From: Arachis hypogaea
Lineage: Eukaryota > Streptophyta > Magnoliopsida > Fabales > Fabaceae
Direction: 5' to 3'
NCBI RefSeq assembly: GCF_003086295.3
Contig: NC_092050.1
Coordinates: 155,130,699 to 155,194,698, forward strand
Length of the DNA stretch: 64,000 bases
Made by a program: the position numbers and the translations under genes. This document shows positions 45,697-56,963 of the stretch, in pieces. The notes beneath the pieces were generated by a model. The model saw nothing but the letters and a program-made list of their open reading frames with translations. It was not told the DNA's origin and searched no databases. Within the stretch, counting starts at the first letter, position 1; every line of letters starts with the position of its first letter.

Positions 45697-45818
45697 AATT
45701 GCAAATGCAATTCAAGTACTCACATTTAGATCGACTTTTTTTTTTAATTCTATTTAGGTTTGTGATATATATTTTCAATCAATCAATTTGATTGGTTTGA
45801 TATTTAATCCTATATATT
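45697..45818 (+). promoter_or_regulatory. Putative core promoter of F-box A2
   Basis: AATTGCA-AA-TGCAATT is at 45697-45712, the AATCAATTTGATTGG palindrome at about 45781-45795 and TATATATT at 45811-45818, about 165 bp before the ATG. Conserved with the other three F-box promoters. Confidence 0.5.
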
Positions 45819-45982
45819 GGAGATCTTAATTAAGAGAGAAACAAATAGAGCGACAAAAATGTAATACCATTGAAATTTTTCTAAACTTGAATGTTGAAAT
45901 CCAATTTATTTTTTTTATTACATTTTGCGAGGCACACCACAAGCGTAAGACTCTATCCTCTATTGTTCCATCTTCATCTCCA

Positions 45983-47128
45983 ATGCAAATGGCAACCCAT
46001 AGCAATCAGATTCCTAAGGATCTTGTATGGGAAATTCTAGCAAAATTATCTGTTAAATCTTTGAAGCGATTTAGTTGTGTGCATAAGTCTTGGCTAAATT
46101 TACTTGAGAATTCTGATTTCAAGAGCATATACTATGAGAATTTAAAATCTAAAACTGCTTATTCCTCGTCTCTCCTTCTATGGAGATATTTTCATGACGA
46201 AAGAAGTGATCCACACATCTATGAAATTGAAGTGCATTTGCTTTCTGGAGAAAGGTATGAAAACATGGTTACGTTAGTTTTGCCAAGTCTGTTTGAAGAA
46301 ATTGGTTTTGATAGAATTATAGACTGTGTTAATGGTATCATATGTCACTATAAAGAAGCTGGTCTTAATGTAAAAATAGGACTTTGGAATCCTAAAACCG
46401 ACGAGCATAAAATTATTCCTCCAAGTATTATTACTAATGATCCCGACTTTGATGCACAGGTAGAAATTCATGGATTTGGTTATGATAATGTAAATGATGA
46501 CTATAAAGTGATTCAACATATATGTTATTATCATAATGAATTTTACCAATATGAGCCTGCTCTAGCAAATTGGCAAATTTATAGTCTAAAAAGTAATTGT
46601 TGGAAGAAACTTAATCTTGAAATGACTGAAAAAGGAGGTTTTGGTGAAGGTTATGTAACGTACTTAAATGGAGTATGCCACTGGCGGGGTGGAGATAAGA
46701 ATGGAAAAGAGGTACTTGTGTCATTTAATCTCAGCACTGAAACGTTTCAAACCACATTGATTGGTTGGCAACAAAGTGATGATATTGATTGCCTTACCAG
46801 AACTTTGGTAGTGCTCAACGACTCTGTTGCTCTGATCTCCTCTTTTGATGAGAATAGTCATATTGAAATATCCATTTTAGGTGAAGTTGGTGTAAAAGAA
46901 TCTTGGGTGAAGCTTTTCACAATTGGACCCTTTCCATATATTTGGCATCCAATGATAATGGGCAACAAATGTGATATAATATTTTTTATGGGAAATGAAA
47001 ACCATGAATTGGCTTCCTTTGATGTTATTAGTGGCAAAATAATTCACAATATTAGTATTAAAATAGATCGATTTGGTACATGGATTTATAAGAAAAACCT
47101 CCTCTCTTTCACTACAGGAATTAATTAA
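45983..47128 (+). CDS. F-box/FBA protein A2, intact (SLF/SFB-like architecture)
   Basis: A single exon of 381 residues from the ATG at 45983 (MQMATHS). The frame is open further upstream but holds no ATG. The F-box spans residues ~9-50 (IPKDLVWEILAKLSVKSLKRF, split by the usual hydrophobic pattern, then CVHKSWLNLLE), the part that binds SKP1. The FBA region has LWNPKTDEHK (~133), GFGYDNVNDDYKV (~163), NWQIYSLKSNCWKKL (~195), YLNGVCHW (~227), LVSFNLSTETFQ (~244) and ESWVKLFTIGPFP (~305). It is predicted to be the substrate receptor of an SCF E3 ubiquitin ligase in cytosol or nucleus. A dead S-RNase-type gene lies tail-to-tail about 520 bp downstream. It is the only intact copy of gene A here. 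The substrate is unknown; an RNase partner is inference from linkage. Confidence 0.9.
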   Translation: MQMATHSNQIPKDLVWEILAKLSVKSLKRFSCVHKSWLNLLENSDFKSIYYENLKSKTAYSSSLLLWRYFHDERSDPHIYEIEVHLLSGERYENMVTLVLPSLFEEIGFDRIIDCVNGIICHYKEAGLNVKIGLWNPKTDEHKIIPPSIITNDPDFDAQVEIHGFGYDNVNDDYKVIQHICYYHNEFYQYEPALANWQIYSLKSNCWKKLNLEMTEKGGFGEGYVTYLNGVCHWRGGDKNGKEVLVSFNLSTETFQTTLIGWQQSDDIDCLTRTLVVLNDSVALISSFDENSHIEISILGEVGVKESWVKLFTIGPFPYIWHPMIMGNKCDIIFFMGNENHELASFDVISGKIIHNISIKIDRFGTWIYKKNLLSFTTGIN

Positions 47129-47202
47129 TTTGTAAATATACAAATTCATATGTTATTCTTATATGTTATAATAATACAAATATATTAATAAGCATTTTTT
47201 AG

Positions 47203-47438
47203 GTTTGCTTGGATGAACTTTTAAGAAAAATTTTTTTCGAATTATTTTTTTAAAGATTTTTAGAAAAATAAAAATAATTTTATATTTGGATATCTAATAA
47301 AAAAATCTTTTTATTTATCAATTATGTTTAAATACAATAAAATAAAAATATTTTTTTATTTATTTATTATGTAAAAATTAAAAAAAAATTATTAAAAAAT
47401 ATCTTTTTATTAAAATTTAACGGGCCTAAACAAACACT
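47203..47438. mobile_element. AT-rich MITE-like element downstream of F-box A2
   Basis: Counterpart of 2809-3043, beginning GTTTGCTTGGATGAACTT and ending GGGCCTAAACAAACACTT. It was present before the large duplication. Confidence 0.5.
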
Positions 47439-47645
47439 TTCGTTGTGCATGTACATGTAATATTTTATTCAAATTAAAGGTTCACTATTTGCTATTATTA
47501 ATATATATTTATTTTTTTAGAATCAATAATTGATTCCTATTTTTCACACTAAGATAATAATAATAACTGGATACAAGCAAATATCACAAGAGTATTTTAA
47601 TAGAATATTTTTTTGCATAAAGTAGTACCCTGTTTGTTTTTTATT

Positions 47646-48262
47646 AGGACATGCGATATATCTGACTCTATTAATATTGAGACACAAGTGAACCTCAAAT
47701 AATAATACATCACTCTAAAGTTTTATACACACAAGTTAGAACTCAACCTGACCAATTTTAGTCTTTATTGTATTGATATTGCTAACATGATTATAAGTTG
47801 TAGTTGTATCAGGACCTAATTCAGCATTTTTGAATACGTTCCAGATATCCAATTTATTTTTAAGAACAATGACCAATCTAAAATATTGAAATTGATTAAA
47901 CTTAGCAAGCTACAAGTTTTATATTTGTTTCATTCATCTTCCCAAAATTGCCTATTGCGTGTTTTGTTATTTAGATTTGGCTAATCAATCATAAATTGAG
48001 GTTCCAAATTTGTTATTTATGAGAATAAACTACAAAAAGTAATTAATAATTAATTTATTAAATAATAAGATAAATAAAAACGGATAAAATCTAATTAATT
48101 AGCTTACTGGCTTTGCTCGAAATTTATTGTTTGTTGGAGAATAATTTAGTGACCAAAGATAAGACGCATTTGTGAGACACAAATTGTGTATTGTGAAATT
48201 CCACTTTGAAGATTGTGTTGTCAGTTTTTTAGATACAAGATTGATAAGCAGAAAAGATGTTA
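47646..48262 (-). pseudogene. RNase T2 (S-RNase-type) pseudogene 2
   Basis: Counterpart of 3246-3880 on the minus strand, with both exons and the intron recognisable against the intact gene at 17559-18305. It carries the same key lesions: NFTIHNLC in the first catalytic region, and FWEDE, stop, NKYKTC in the second, with the catalytic His replaced by Tyr. The shared lesions show the gene was dead before the block was duplicated. Convergent with F-box A2. Confidence 0.87.
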
Positions 48263-50513
48263 ACCATTGTTAGATCAATTTAAAGAAAAGGCTTAATTAT
48301 AATGTGCATAAAAGAAAATAAAAACAACTATGATCTTTGGAATATGGTTCCATCAATAGTAAAGATATTTTTTCTGTTTAATTTTATTCTTTTTTATTAT
48401 AATATATAGTTCTTATATTCTCTTAAAATTATTATTCACTTCTGTTTCATTGTTGCTAATGTACTTATTGATTTTTTTTATCAAATATGAAATGAAATTT
48501 TGATTTTCTTATGCATGTGAAACTAAATAGCGAAAAAAAAATCCAATTTGAAAGAAAGATAATAAATGATGAAGAAGTTGTGATATTTTAAACAAAATGT
48601 TTGATAATTAAAAAAATTAGATAAAAATAGTCATAATTTATTTTGTTTAATATTTATTAATTAGTGTGATAATTAATAAATATTGAAAATTCTGACTATT
48701 TTTTTTATTCTAATATTACCGTATTTTAAAAAACAAAAGAGAATTACAATGCTTTAAGAATGAAATAAGTGATATTGTCAAATTGTATAAAATAATCTTT
48801 TATGTAAAACAGTATAGATTCTAAATAAAAAATTGAACAAAATTAACTTTAACATATGTTATGTTTAATATATTAATAAATTAATTAATTATGTTTTGTT
48901 GTAAAATATAACACTAAAAATTATAAACTTCCAATAATTAGTAACTAATTAATTAATAAATTAATTATTATTTAAAAAAATTAAAAAGTTAATTTTATAA
49001 TTTAAAAAAAATAAAATAATCGTTTCAAATATTAAATATATTAATAGCTCATATATTTAGTCTAATAAATAAATATATGTGATCTAATATATATATATAT
49101 AACTTTAATAATTATATTTTTAATAATATTTTATTAATAAAATCAATCCTTATAACTCCAGAAAGGTTCCACGGTTCACCTTGTATAATAGCCACCTATA
49201 TAGTGTTTATGAATGTCGAATAAAAAAAATGGGGCGTCGCCAAGCGGTAAGGTATTGGATTTTGATATTACGAATAATTTCGACAACTTCGGGAGAAAGA
49301 CACATTATTTTATTCGTACAAAAGTGAAAAAAGACCGACGCTTGCTTTTATATATATATATATACACTCACTAAGTAGAGTAGAAAGAAAATAAAGAAAG
49401 AGAGACCGTGGGAGAAAGAGAGAGAAATGTAAAAATTTCTGAGCTTTCGACTTTGATTTTTTGAAAAAGCTCTAATTTTTTGAGATTTATAACTTCAATA
49501 AAAAATTTAATTTAATAAAAATATTCGTATTTTTTTCTATATGTCAGCATTATTTTTGTCTGGTAAAAATTGATGATGGTGTAGTCCTTTTTCTTCTTAA
49601 GTTCGGCCAAATGAAATTTTAGGATATATAGACGATTTCTGACATTTTCTTCTTTAATAGCTTGGTCGAAAAACTTTTCCGGAGTTTCTATTGTTATGAT
49701 TTCTTTGCGGAGGTAGGGTTTAGTAATTTTATAATAATTAAATGTAAATTTGATAAGTGAATGTTAGTTTGATTGATTATTGTTTGAGTTTGAATAAGTT
49801 TATGTTGAATTATTGTTGTTGTTTGTGATTTATTGATTTGGTTATAAAGAACAGCTCAATCTGTAGTTATTTTAATGGTTTTGGGACTGTTATGGTATAG
49901 TATTTTGAGAAAATTGATGAGATTGGTGGTTGAAAGATTAAACTAAAAACCTGAAAACTCGATAACCGAAAAATTTGAGAACAGATTAAAGCATAAGTAA
50001 TATTTTGAAAGAAAAAAGTTAAGAGTTTTGGTTTTGGTATAAAAGAAAGATTAGTAATTACAATTTATTTTTGAAGGGTAATATTGTATTTGTATATAAA
50101 AATTGAGGTATAATTTATAATTGTATAAATTTTGAGGTATTTTGGGTAATAAATAAAGTATAGAGATAAAATGGACATTTTATAAAAACACAGAGTTATT
50201 TTTATAAATATGAAAATAAGTGAGAATCAAATATTGAAGTTAAAAATAGAATAATAAAAAGATCATAATTTAGAAAGTAATTGCTAAAAGTTTAAAATAA
50301 GATTTTATAAACTAAATTTTAAAAGAAGATTATAAATATTATTTTAAATATATTTTTAAAATTATTTATTTATATTAAAATAAATTATTATTATTATTTA
50401 CATTTTAATATTTTAAAATAGTCAATTATGTTTCATATTTTAAAAAATAAGACTCTTAGTGTTAGAAAATAATAAATTATATCACAAGAATCAATTTTGG
50501 ATATCTGAAGTAT
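48263..50513. other. AT-rich non-coding stretch of sub-unit alpha, copy 2
   Basis: No gene. It holds the second tRNA-Gln-like piece (49230-49264) and a short TA tract near 49350. A ~20-bp AGGAGGCATTTACTTATTAT-type segment present in copy 1 (4891 onward) is missing here. Confidence 0.6.
49230..49264 (+). pseudogene. 5' part of a plastid-type tRNA-Gln(UUG)-like sequence, copy 2
   Basis: Same remnant as 4822-4856, with extra changes in the anticodon stem (GGTATTGGATTTTG). No T-arm or 3' acceptor strand is present. Confidence 0.5.
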
Positions 50514-50775
50514 TAATGAAAACAAATCGGATAATGAAACTCATGAATCATGATTCGAGATTCTACCAATAACGACTTCTTTACTGAAACCTTAAACATA
50601 TACACTTCCATGATTTCACACACAAGTGGCCATGGGAACACCTTCACTCACCCTTTGCTCCTAAAGGCCTGTGCCAACCTTGGTTCCATTAGTCAATATT
50701 CATGGGACTATTATTCATGGCCATATTCTGAGACTTGGCTTCCAAGATGACTTAGTTATTGAACAGCTAGCTAGC
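50514..50775 (+). pseudogene. Truncated PPR gene fragment (alpha, copy 2)
   Basis: It matches 6214-6495 but lacks about 35 more bases near the start (ATAATGAAACTCATGAATCA). It encodes MIRDSTNNDFFTETLNIY and LLLKACANLGS, then ends at the same place as the copy-1 fragment. Non-functional. Confidence 0.85.
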
Positions 50776-53620
50776 ACCTGCTTTTATTTAATTTGTTTGT
50801 TGTAATTGTAACTTAAAAATCTTTATATTATTTTTAGCTTTCTTCTTTTTTTTTTTTTTGTATGTGCTATTTTTAGAAATAAAAGTATAATAAGGGTATC
50901 CCTTATTTTTCAGTAAAAATTTTAGATGAGTGCTTAGCTTGTTATTACATGTTCAAGAAGGAATTTAATGCTAATTTCTTTTATTTTAGATTTTAATTCG
51001 AACATATAATTTTATATAAAAGATGTTTTTAAAATAAGCTCAACTAACTCTATATGCATTAAATATGCTACTCTTATGATTCATTGGATTTCATAATATA
51101 AATGAAAATAAAAAAGAAGCTATAAAAGAAGAATGTTGAGGAATTTTAATAAATATAGAAAATATTAAAATATAAATAAATATTTTTTAATATAGAACAC
51201 TTTAAAATAAAAAATGCAACACTTTATTTTTTTAAACTAAATATAAAACATATAAATACATAAAAATATAAATCTTTTTAATTCATTAAGACTAATTATT
51301 ATGTTGTAAATTTTATTATAATAAAAATTCATATTAATATGTTATTTTTAATTACAATATATTAAATATAAAATAATTAAATATTATTTTAAATTACTTG
51401 ACAAATACAATTCTAAATATTGAATAGTAAAAAAATTTGGGTAATGCATGCTCATAAATTATATTATGGTAGTTAACTATTTAATTTTATTCATATATCA
51501 TCAATTTAATTAGTTATATATGACAAAAAGTTATACTATAAAATATATTTATGTATTATGAATTTCTTTTCATGCTCGTATAACACACAGATCTATACAC
51601 TAGTATTTAAAAAAAAAAGAGATAATTTCTAATCAATTAATACGTAATTTATCTTCTATGACATATCAATTTTTTTATTTAGCCACTAATTAACTATACT
51701 ATTAATTTGAATTTTTTAAATTTAACCAAAATTAATATTTAGGATCACTTAAGTTATTCTTTAAATGTATGTCCTTATTGTATAATTAAGTTTATTCTTT
51801 AAAAATTTTTCTTCGCCTCTTTTTTTTTTTTCAAAGTTAGGAATGAGATTCGAATAACCCAAGATTTTTAAATGAGAAAGAAAGACTATACCGTTAAAAT
51901 TATAGTTCAAATAGCATAGTCTTCTCTTTTCTTCACTTTCCTTGTCTGTCCACTTTCAACATCTTTGATTCAATATTTCTCTGCATCTTTAAAAATTGGA
52001 TAATGATATATCTTTCAACATCTAATTTTTTTAATTATTTTATCATTAAATTATTGTTAGGGTTGCAAGTGTGAGAAGTATAAGGAATTAGTCCTACATA
52101 AAAAAAAAATATGAATAAGTGAAGAGTATATAAGATGAGAGACATATTAACTTGAAGCTTAAAGTTTTGAGTTGGCTATGACATTTTCTCATCTTGTATT
52201 TGTTAGTGTTGCAAGTGTGAGGAGTGTTGAAGTTAGTCCCACATCAAAGAAAGCATGGAAGAGTGAGGAGTTTATAAGATGAGAGACCCATTAACTTGAC
52301 ACCTTAAGGTTTTGAGTTGGATGTGGTGTCTTCTCATTTTATGTTCTCTCACTTGATTCCTCCCCGAATTCTCCCCGGTTGTCGAGAGCTCCCCACGGTG
52401 GCCCCAACAAGTGGTATCAGAGCCGATGGTTTAATCGGTCTGGTTTAAGGAGTATTCAAGGTGAAGCATCGAAAGTCTTCCCGGCAAAGGTGGTCCGGGC
52501 GGCGTGTCCCGCGGTGTTTTGCGGCGGTGTGATGGACGAATACTCGTGGTGGTGGAGGAGCTAGAAAGAGGGGGAGTTGGTACTTGATGTGGAGGCTCAC
52601 ACTTGAGGGGGAGATTGTTAGTGTTGCAAGTGTGAGTATTCAAGGTGAAGCATCGAAAGTCTTCCCGGCAAAGGTGGTCCGGGCGGCGTGTCCCGCGGTG
52701 TTTTGCGGCGGTGTGATGGACGAATACTCGTGGTGGTGGAGGAGCTAGAAAGAGGGGGAGTTGGTACTTGATGTGGAGGCTCACACTTGAGGGGGAGATT
52801 GTTAGTGTTGCAAGTGTGAGGAGTGTTGAAGTTAGTCCCACATCAAAGAAAGCATGGAAGAGTGAGGAGTTTATAAGATGAGAGATCCATTAACTTGACA
52901 CCTTAAGGTTTTGAGTTGGATGTGGTGTCTTCTCATTTTATGTTCTCTCTCACTTGATTCCTCCCCGAATTCTCCCCGATTGTCGAGAGCTCCCCACGGT
53001 GGCCCCAACAATATTCTCTCGTTTTGATTCCTCTCTGAAATCTTCTGATAGTAGAGCAAAATGATAAATATTTACTTTTATATTTTTTTATTATTTAAAA
53101 TTGTAAAACTATTAATGAATGTTAAATAAAACAAGTTTAAACTGATTTTTTATGATCTTTCTAACATTACTATTTTTTCGAATCATATCATTTTGAGTTA
53201 ACCTCCAAAATTCTTTTTCATTTTAGTTGCCAAACAACGTAGCACAAATAATGATAAATTGAGATCTCTTTTAAGATTTATTTACTTTACTATTTTGTAC
53301 AGGAAAAATATTAATGATATGAAATTATTTTTAGGTCTAATTTTTTATTATCTTCTTAATATTACTATTTTTCGAATTAGATCATTTTGATTTAACCTCC
53401 AAAATTCTTTTTTATTTTATTTGCCCAACAACATAGCACAAATAACAATAACTTTAGATCTATTTTAAAATTCATTTACTTTTCTATTTTGTACAAAAAA
53501 ATATTAATGACAAGTAATTATTTTTAACTTAGGTTGTTTATTTTTTTTAAACTAGTAGAATATAGTATTATTTAAGAATAAACTAAGTTTAATGAGTAAT
53601 AATTATACATTTATGTTTGT
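50776..53620. other. Alpha/beta junction and upstream region of F-box B2
   Basis: No gene. It follows 6496-8527 closely. The relic LTR starts at 52055 and resumes after the TRIM, to about 53056. Confidence 0.65.
52201..53010 (+). mobile_element. TRIM element, 810 bp, with internal tandem duplication
   Basis: The LTRs are 52201-52409 and 52800-53010 (TGTTAGTGTTGCAAGTG to GGTGGCCCCAACA). The initiator-Met primer site TGGTATCAGAGCC is at 52412 and the purine tract GAGGGGGAGAT at about 52604-52615 and again before 52800. There is no coding domain. The ~166-bp internal part occurs twice (52450-52615 and 52637-52799), separated by only the first 21 bp of an LTR. The LTRs differ by two substitutions and a 2-bp indel, so insertion is recent. 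Flanks are GTATT and ATATT. It is absent from copy 1 (empty site near 7920) and sits inside an old relic of its own LTR. Confidence 0.88.
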
Positions 53621-53743
53621 AATTGCAAATGCAATTCAAGTGTTCACAATTTAGATCGGCTTTCCTTTTATTCTATTTAGGTTTGTGATATATATATTCC
53701 CAATCAATCAATTTGATTGGTTTGATGTTTAGTGCTATATATT
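53621..53743 (+). promoter_or_regulatory. Putative core promoter of F-box B2
   Basis: AATTGCA-AA-TGCAATT is at 53621-53636, the AATCAATTTGATTGG palindrome at about 53706-53720 and TATATATT at 53736-53743, as in the other three genes. Confidence 0.5.
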
Positions 53744-53815
53744 GAAGATCTTGATTAGGAAAGAAACAAATAGAGCCACAAATATGTAATACCATTAAAA
53801 TTTTTCTAAACTTGT

Positions 53816-55060
53816 ATGTTGGAATCTAATTTATTTTTTATTACATCTTACGAGGCACACTACAAACATAAAATTCTATCCTCTATTGTTCTATCTTCAT
53901 CTTCAGCGGAAATAGCAACCCATAGCGATTATATTCCTAAGGATGTTGTATTGGAAATTCTAGCAAAATTACCTGTTAAGTCTTTGAAGCGATTTAATTG
54001 CGTGCATAAGTCTTGGCTAAATTTATTTGAGAATTCTAATTTTAAGAGCATGTACTACGAGAATTTAAAATCTACAACTACTCACTCATCGTCTCTCCTT
54101 CTATGGAGATATTTTTATGACGAAAGAAGTGATGGAGACGTCTATGAAAATGATGTGCATTTGCTTTTTGGAGAAAGGTACGAAAACATAGTTACGTTAG
54201 TTTTGCCAAGTCTATTGGAAGAAAATGGTTTTTATAGAGTTTTAGACTGTGTTAATGGTATCATATGTCATTATGAAGAAGATGGTCTTGATGTAAAAAT
54301 AGGACTTTGGAACCCCAAAACCGACCAGCATAAAATTATTCTTCCGGGTATTACTGATGATGAGCCCGGCTTTGATCGGCGAGTAAGTATTCATGGATTT
54401 GGTTATGATAATGTGAATGATGATTATAAAGTGATTCAATGTGTATATTATGTTCATGGTCAAACTTTTGTAGAAGAGCCTGTTCTAATAATTTGGCAAA
54501 TTTATAGTCTAAAAAGTAATTGTTGGAAGAAACTTGATCTTGAAATGACTAAGAAGGAACATATATATAATGCTTCTGTAGCGTACTTGAATGGAGTATG
54601 TCACTGGTGGGGTAGAGAGCATGCCACTAATGGACTCGAAGAAGAACAAGTACTTGTGTCATTTAATCTTAGCACTGAAACGTTTCAAACCACATCAATT
54701 GTTTGGCTGCAAAAAAATGATGATAGACCTATCAGAAGTTCGGTAGTGCTCAACAAATCTGTTACTCTGATTTCCTCTTTTGCTAAGAATAATTGCATTG
54801 AAATATCTATTTTGGGTGAAATTGGTGTGAAAGAATCTTGGGTGAAACTTTTCACACTTGAACCCTTTTCATCAGAATTTAGTCCAATGAGAATGGGCCA
54901 CAAATGTGATCTAATATTTATCGAAAACCACAACAGTGAATTGGCTTCCTTTGATGTTATTACGCGCAAAGTAATTCACAATATTAATATCAAAACAAGC
55001 ATGTTTGGTACATGGATTTATAAAAAAAGTCTCTTTTCTTTCATCAAAGAAATTAATTAA
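53816..55060 (+). CDS. F-box/FBA protein B2, start codon shifted
   Basis: An open single exon. The ATG used by the paralogues (8819 in B1) is ATA here (EIATHSDYIPKD), so the likely start is the upstream in-frame ATG at 53816, giving 414 residues with an N-terminal extension MLESNLFFITSYEAHYKHK. The F-box follows at ~39-81 (IPKDVVLEILAKLPVKSL, CVHKSWLNLFE), then the FBA region with LWNPKTDQHK, GFGYDNVNDDYKV, YLNGVCHWWG and LVSFNLSTETFQ. It ends SLFSFIKEIN, the ancestral C-terminus judged by gene A. It should be an SCF substrate receptor. The upstream ATG is only ~73 bp after the TATA box, so it is plausibly within the transcript. Confidence 0.85.
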   Translation: MLESNLFFITSYEAHYKHKILSSIVLSSSSAEIATHSDYIPKDVVLEILAKLPVKSLKRFNCVHKSWLNLFENSNFKSMYYENLKSTTTHSSSLLLWRYFYDERSDGDVYENDVHLLFGERYENIVTLVLPSLLEENGFYRVLDCVNGIICHYEEDGLDVKIGLWNPKTDQHKIILPGITDDEPGFDRRVSIHGFGYDNVNDDYKVIQCVYYVHGQTFVEEPVLIIWQIYSLKSNCWKKLDLEMTKKEHIYNASVAYLNGVCHWWGREHATNGLEEEQVLVSFNLSTETFQTTSIVWLQKNDDRPIRSSVVLNKSVTLISSFAKNNCIEISILGEIGVKESWVKLFTLEPFSSEFSPMRMGHKCDLIFIENHNSELASFDVITRKVIHNINIKTSMFGTWIYKKSLFSFIKEIN

Positions 55061-55209
55061 TTAGTAAATATACAAATTTAAATGTAAGATGTATTTAAAT
55101 GGGGTATAGAAAGAGTATGTAAACTTTTTAAGATGAAAGTTAATTTTAATATTCATGTTGATAGTTGAAATTGATTTGATAAGTCAATTTGTATTACATT
55201 CCAACATTT

Positions 55210-56833
55210 TGTGAAGGATTACCATTTGTTCATAACATGTAGCGGAAGAAAAAAAAGTAATCCTAAAGATCTATTTTTGTACTTAAATTTTATTCCAATA
55301 ATGTAATATATGTATAGATCAGATCTAAATACCTGGGTACGCTAGTAAAAATCTTTTTCTCCTTCGATGGTACAAAGGCGCTATGCGTATTCACACCGAG
55401 ACCAACATTTGCTGTCAACTCCTTGACCAATGGACATCTGATCTAAAATTAAGAAACCTCATGCAACTCTTTGCACACTATAAAATTCTTCTCCAAGAAT
55501 TAGGCTCACATACATTTATGTGTGTAGAGGTAAAGGAATAAAACTCTTATTATTCTCGTCTGTTTCTCATGTTTTCCTCTACTCTTGGCATACATATATA
55601 TAGTATGAGATTTGTTTCTGATTTTAAATTTGAATCTCAATTCAAATTTAAATCATATCTTGAAATTCCAAATTTGAATCCTTTAAATTTATGAATTATA
55701 TCATAACTCAATTTGAAAACAGAATCAGTTAGGATCTTGTCCAAATTTAGAAATAAAATAACTAATTATTCTCAAATCTCATTTAATATTCTCAATTATC
55801 ATACTATTATTATATTCTTGGTGCTAGCAAAGAATATAATAATATTCCATTTGAATTAATATAATTATTTATTTGATCAAATCAAATTAATAATTAAATA
55901 ATTCTACAGCAAAGATTAAAACACTCGTTAGTGTGTGACCCCGTAGGTTTAATACTAAGCGGGTAGTAAATTAGTTATACTAAATTTACTAATCAATGTT
56001 GGCGTCTAGCAACACTCCTCAACGACTCGATAGTTTGAAGTAATATATTTTTACTAAGAACCTTAGAAGAACAAAGTATAATTCCTTACATCTTTCCAGC
56101 TCTTGGTTAACCTTTAGAGTATGGTTTAATTGTCAAACTCTAACTTGTTACCATTATTATAATGAAATGTGAATCACTTAAAAACTCATTTCTTCATTCA
56201 TTCAATCCCCTTAGCCAAGGTTTTATTCATCTCAGTCATTATAATCATAGAGCTCAAACTCTTTACCGAGAGTTGACGGATTCCTTATTGACTAATCATT
56301 AATTCTACAAGTATTTAAATCATACCCAATATCCATTCAACTAGCACCCTAGGGTATTAGGTGTCCGGAATCAAAGTATAATAAATACATTGTTAATTAC
56401 TAAGACAGTCGCAGGTCAAAGGAAACTCTATTACTATGTTCATCTTGAGAATATCCTATTGACAAATATGCGGTAATTATAACCATTAGGAATTCTTAGA
56501 GTGAGTCAGTTCAGTGGTCATATCTCTATATGCACCATCTATATATATAATTTAATAAATGAGATCTATTAATCTTCATCCAATGAAGACCATTATATAT
56601 ATATTGATCTTTTCGGATTATTAATGTCCTTTTTAATAATCTTATGGCCAAGAAAAATTTAGATTAAATTATAAAAGATTTATCTCTCAATATTATGATC
56701 ACTATCACAATAATAAATTTCTAAATTTAATCAAGGACGTTATTATATTAACATTTTAACATTTTAGTATAATAACAATAACAAATTATTTGATACATAA
56801 TTGATTGAATTGTGGTCATACTTCTTATTCCCA
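55210..56833 (-). mobile_element. Solo LTR, 1624 bp (copy 2)
   Basis: Same ends, length and flanking ACATTT repeat (55204-55209 and 56834-56839) as 10118-11741. About 24 substitutions separate the two by hand count. It ends 130 bp before the PPR start codon. Confidence 0.82.
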
Positions 56834-56963
56834 ACATTTTAAAATGGTCAATTATGTTTCATATTTTAAAAAATATGACTCTTGGTGTTAGAAAATAATA
56901 AATTTTGGATATCCGAAAGTTTAATGAAAACAAATGGGATAATTGTCCATTATTCAAAGGGCA

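Noticed and set aside
45887..45982. N-terminal extension of F-box A2 beginning NVEIQF
   Set aside because: The upstream frame has no ATG, only TTG; the ATG at 45983 matches the family start before the F-box.
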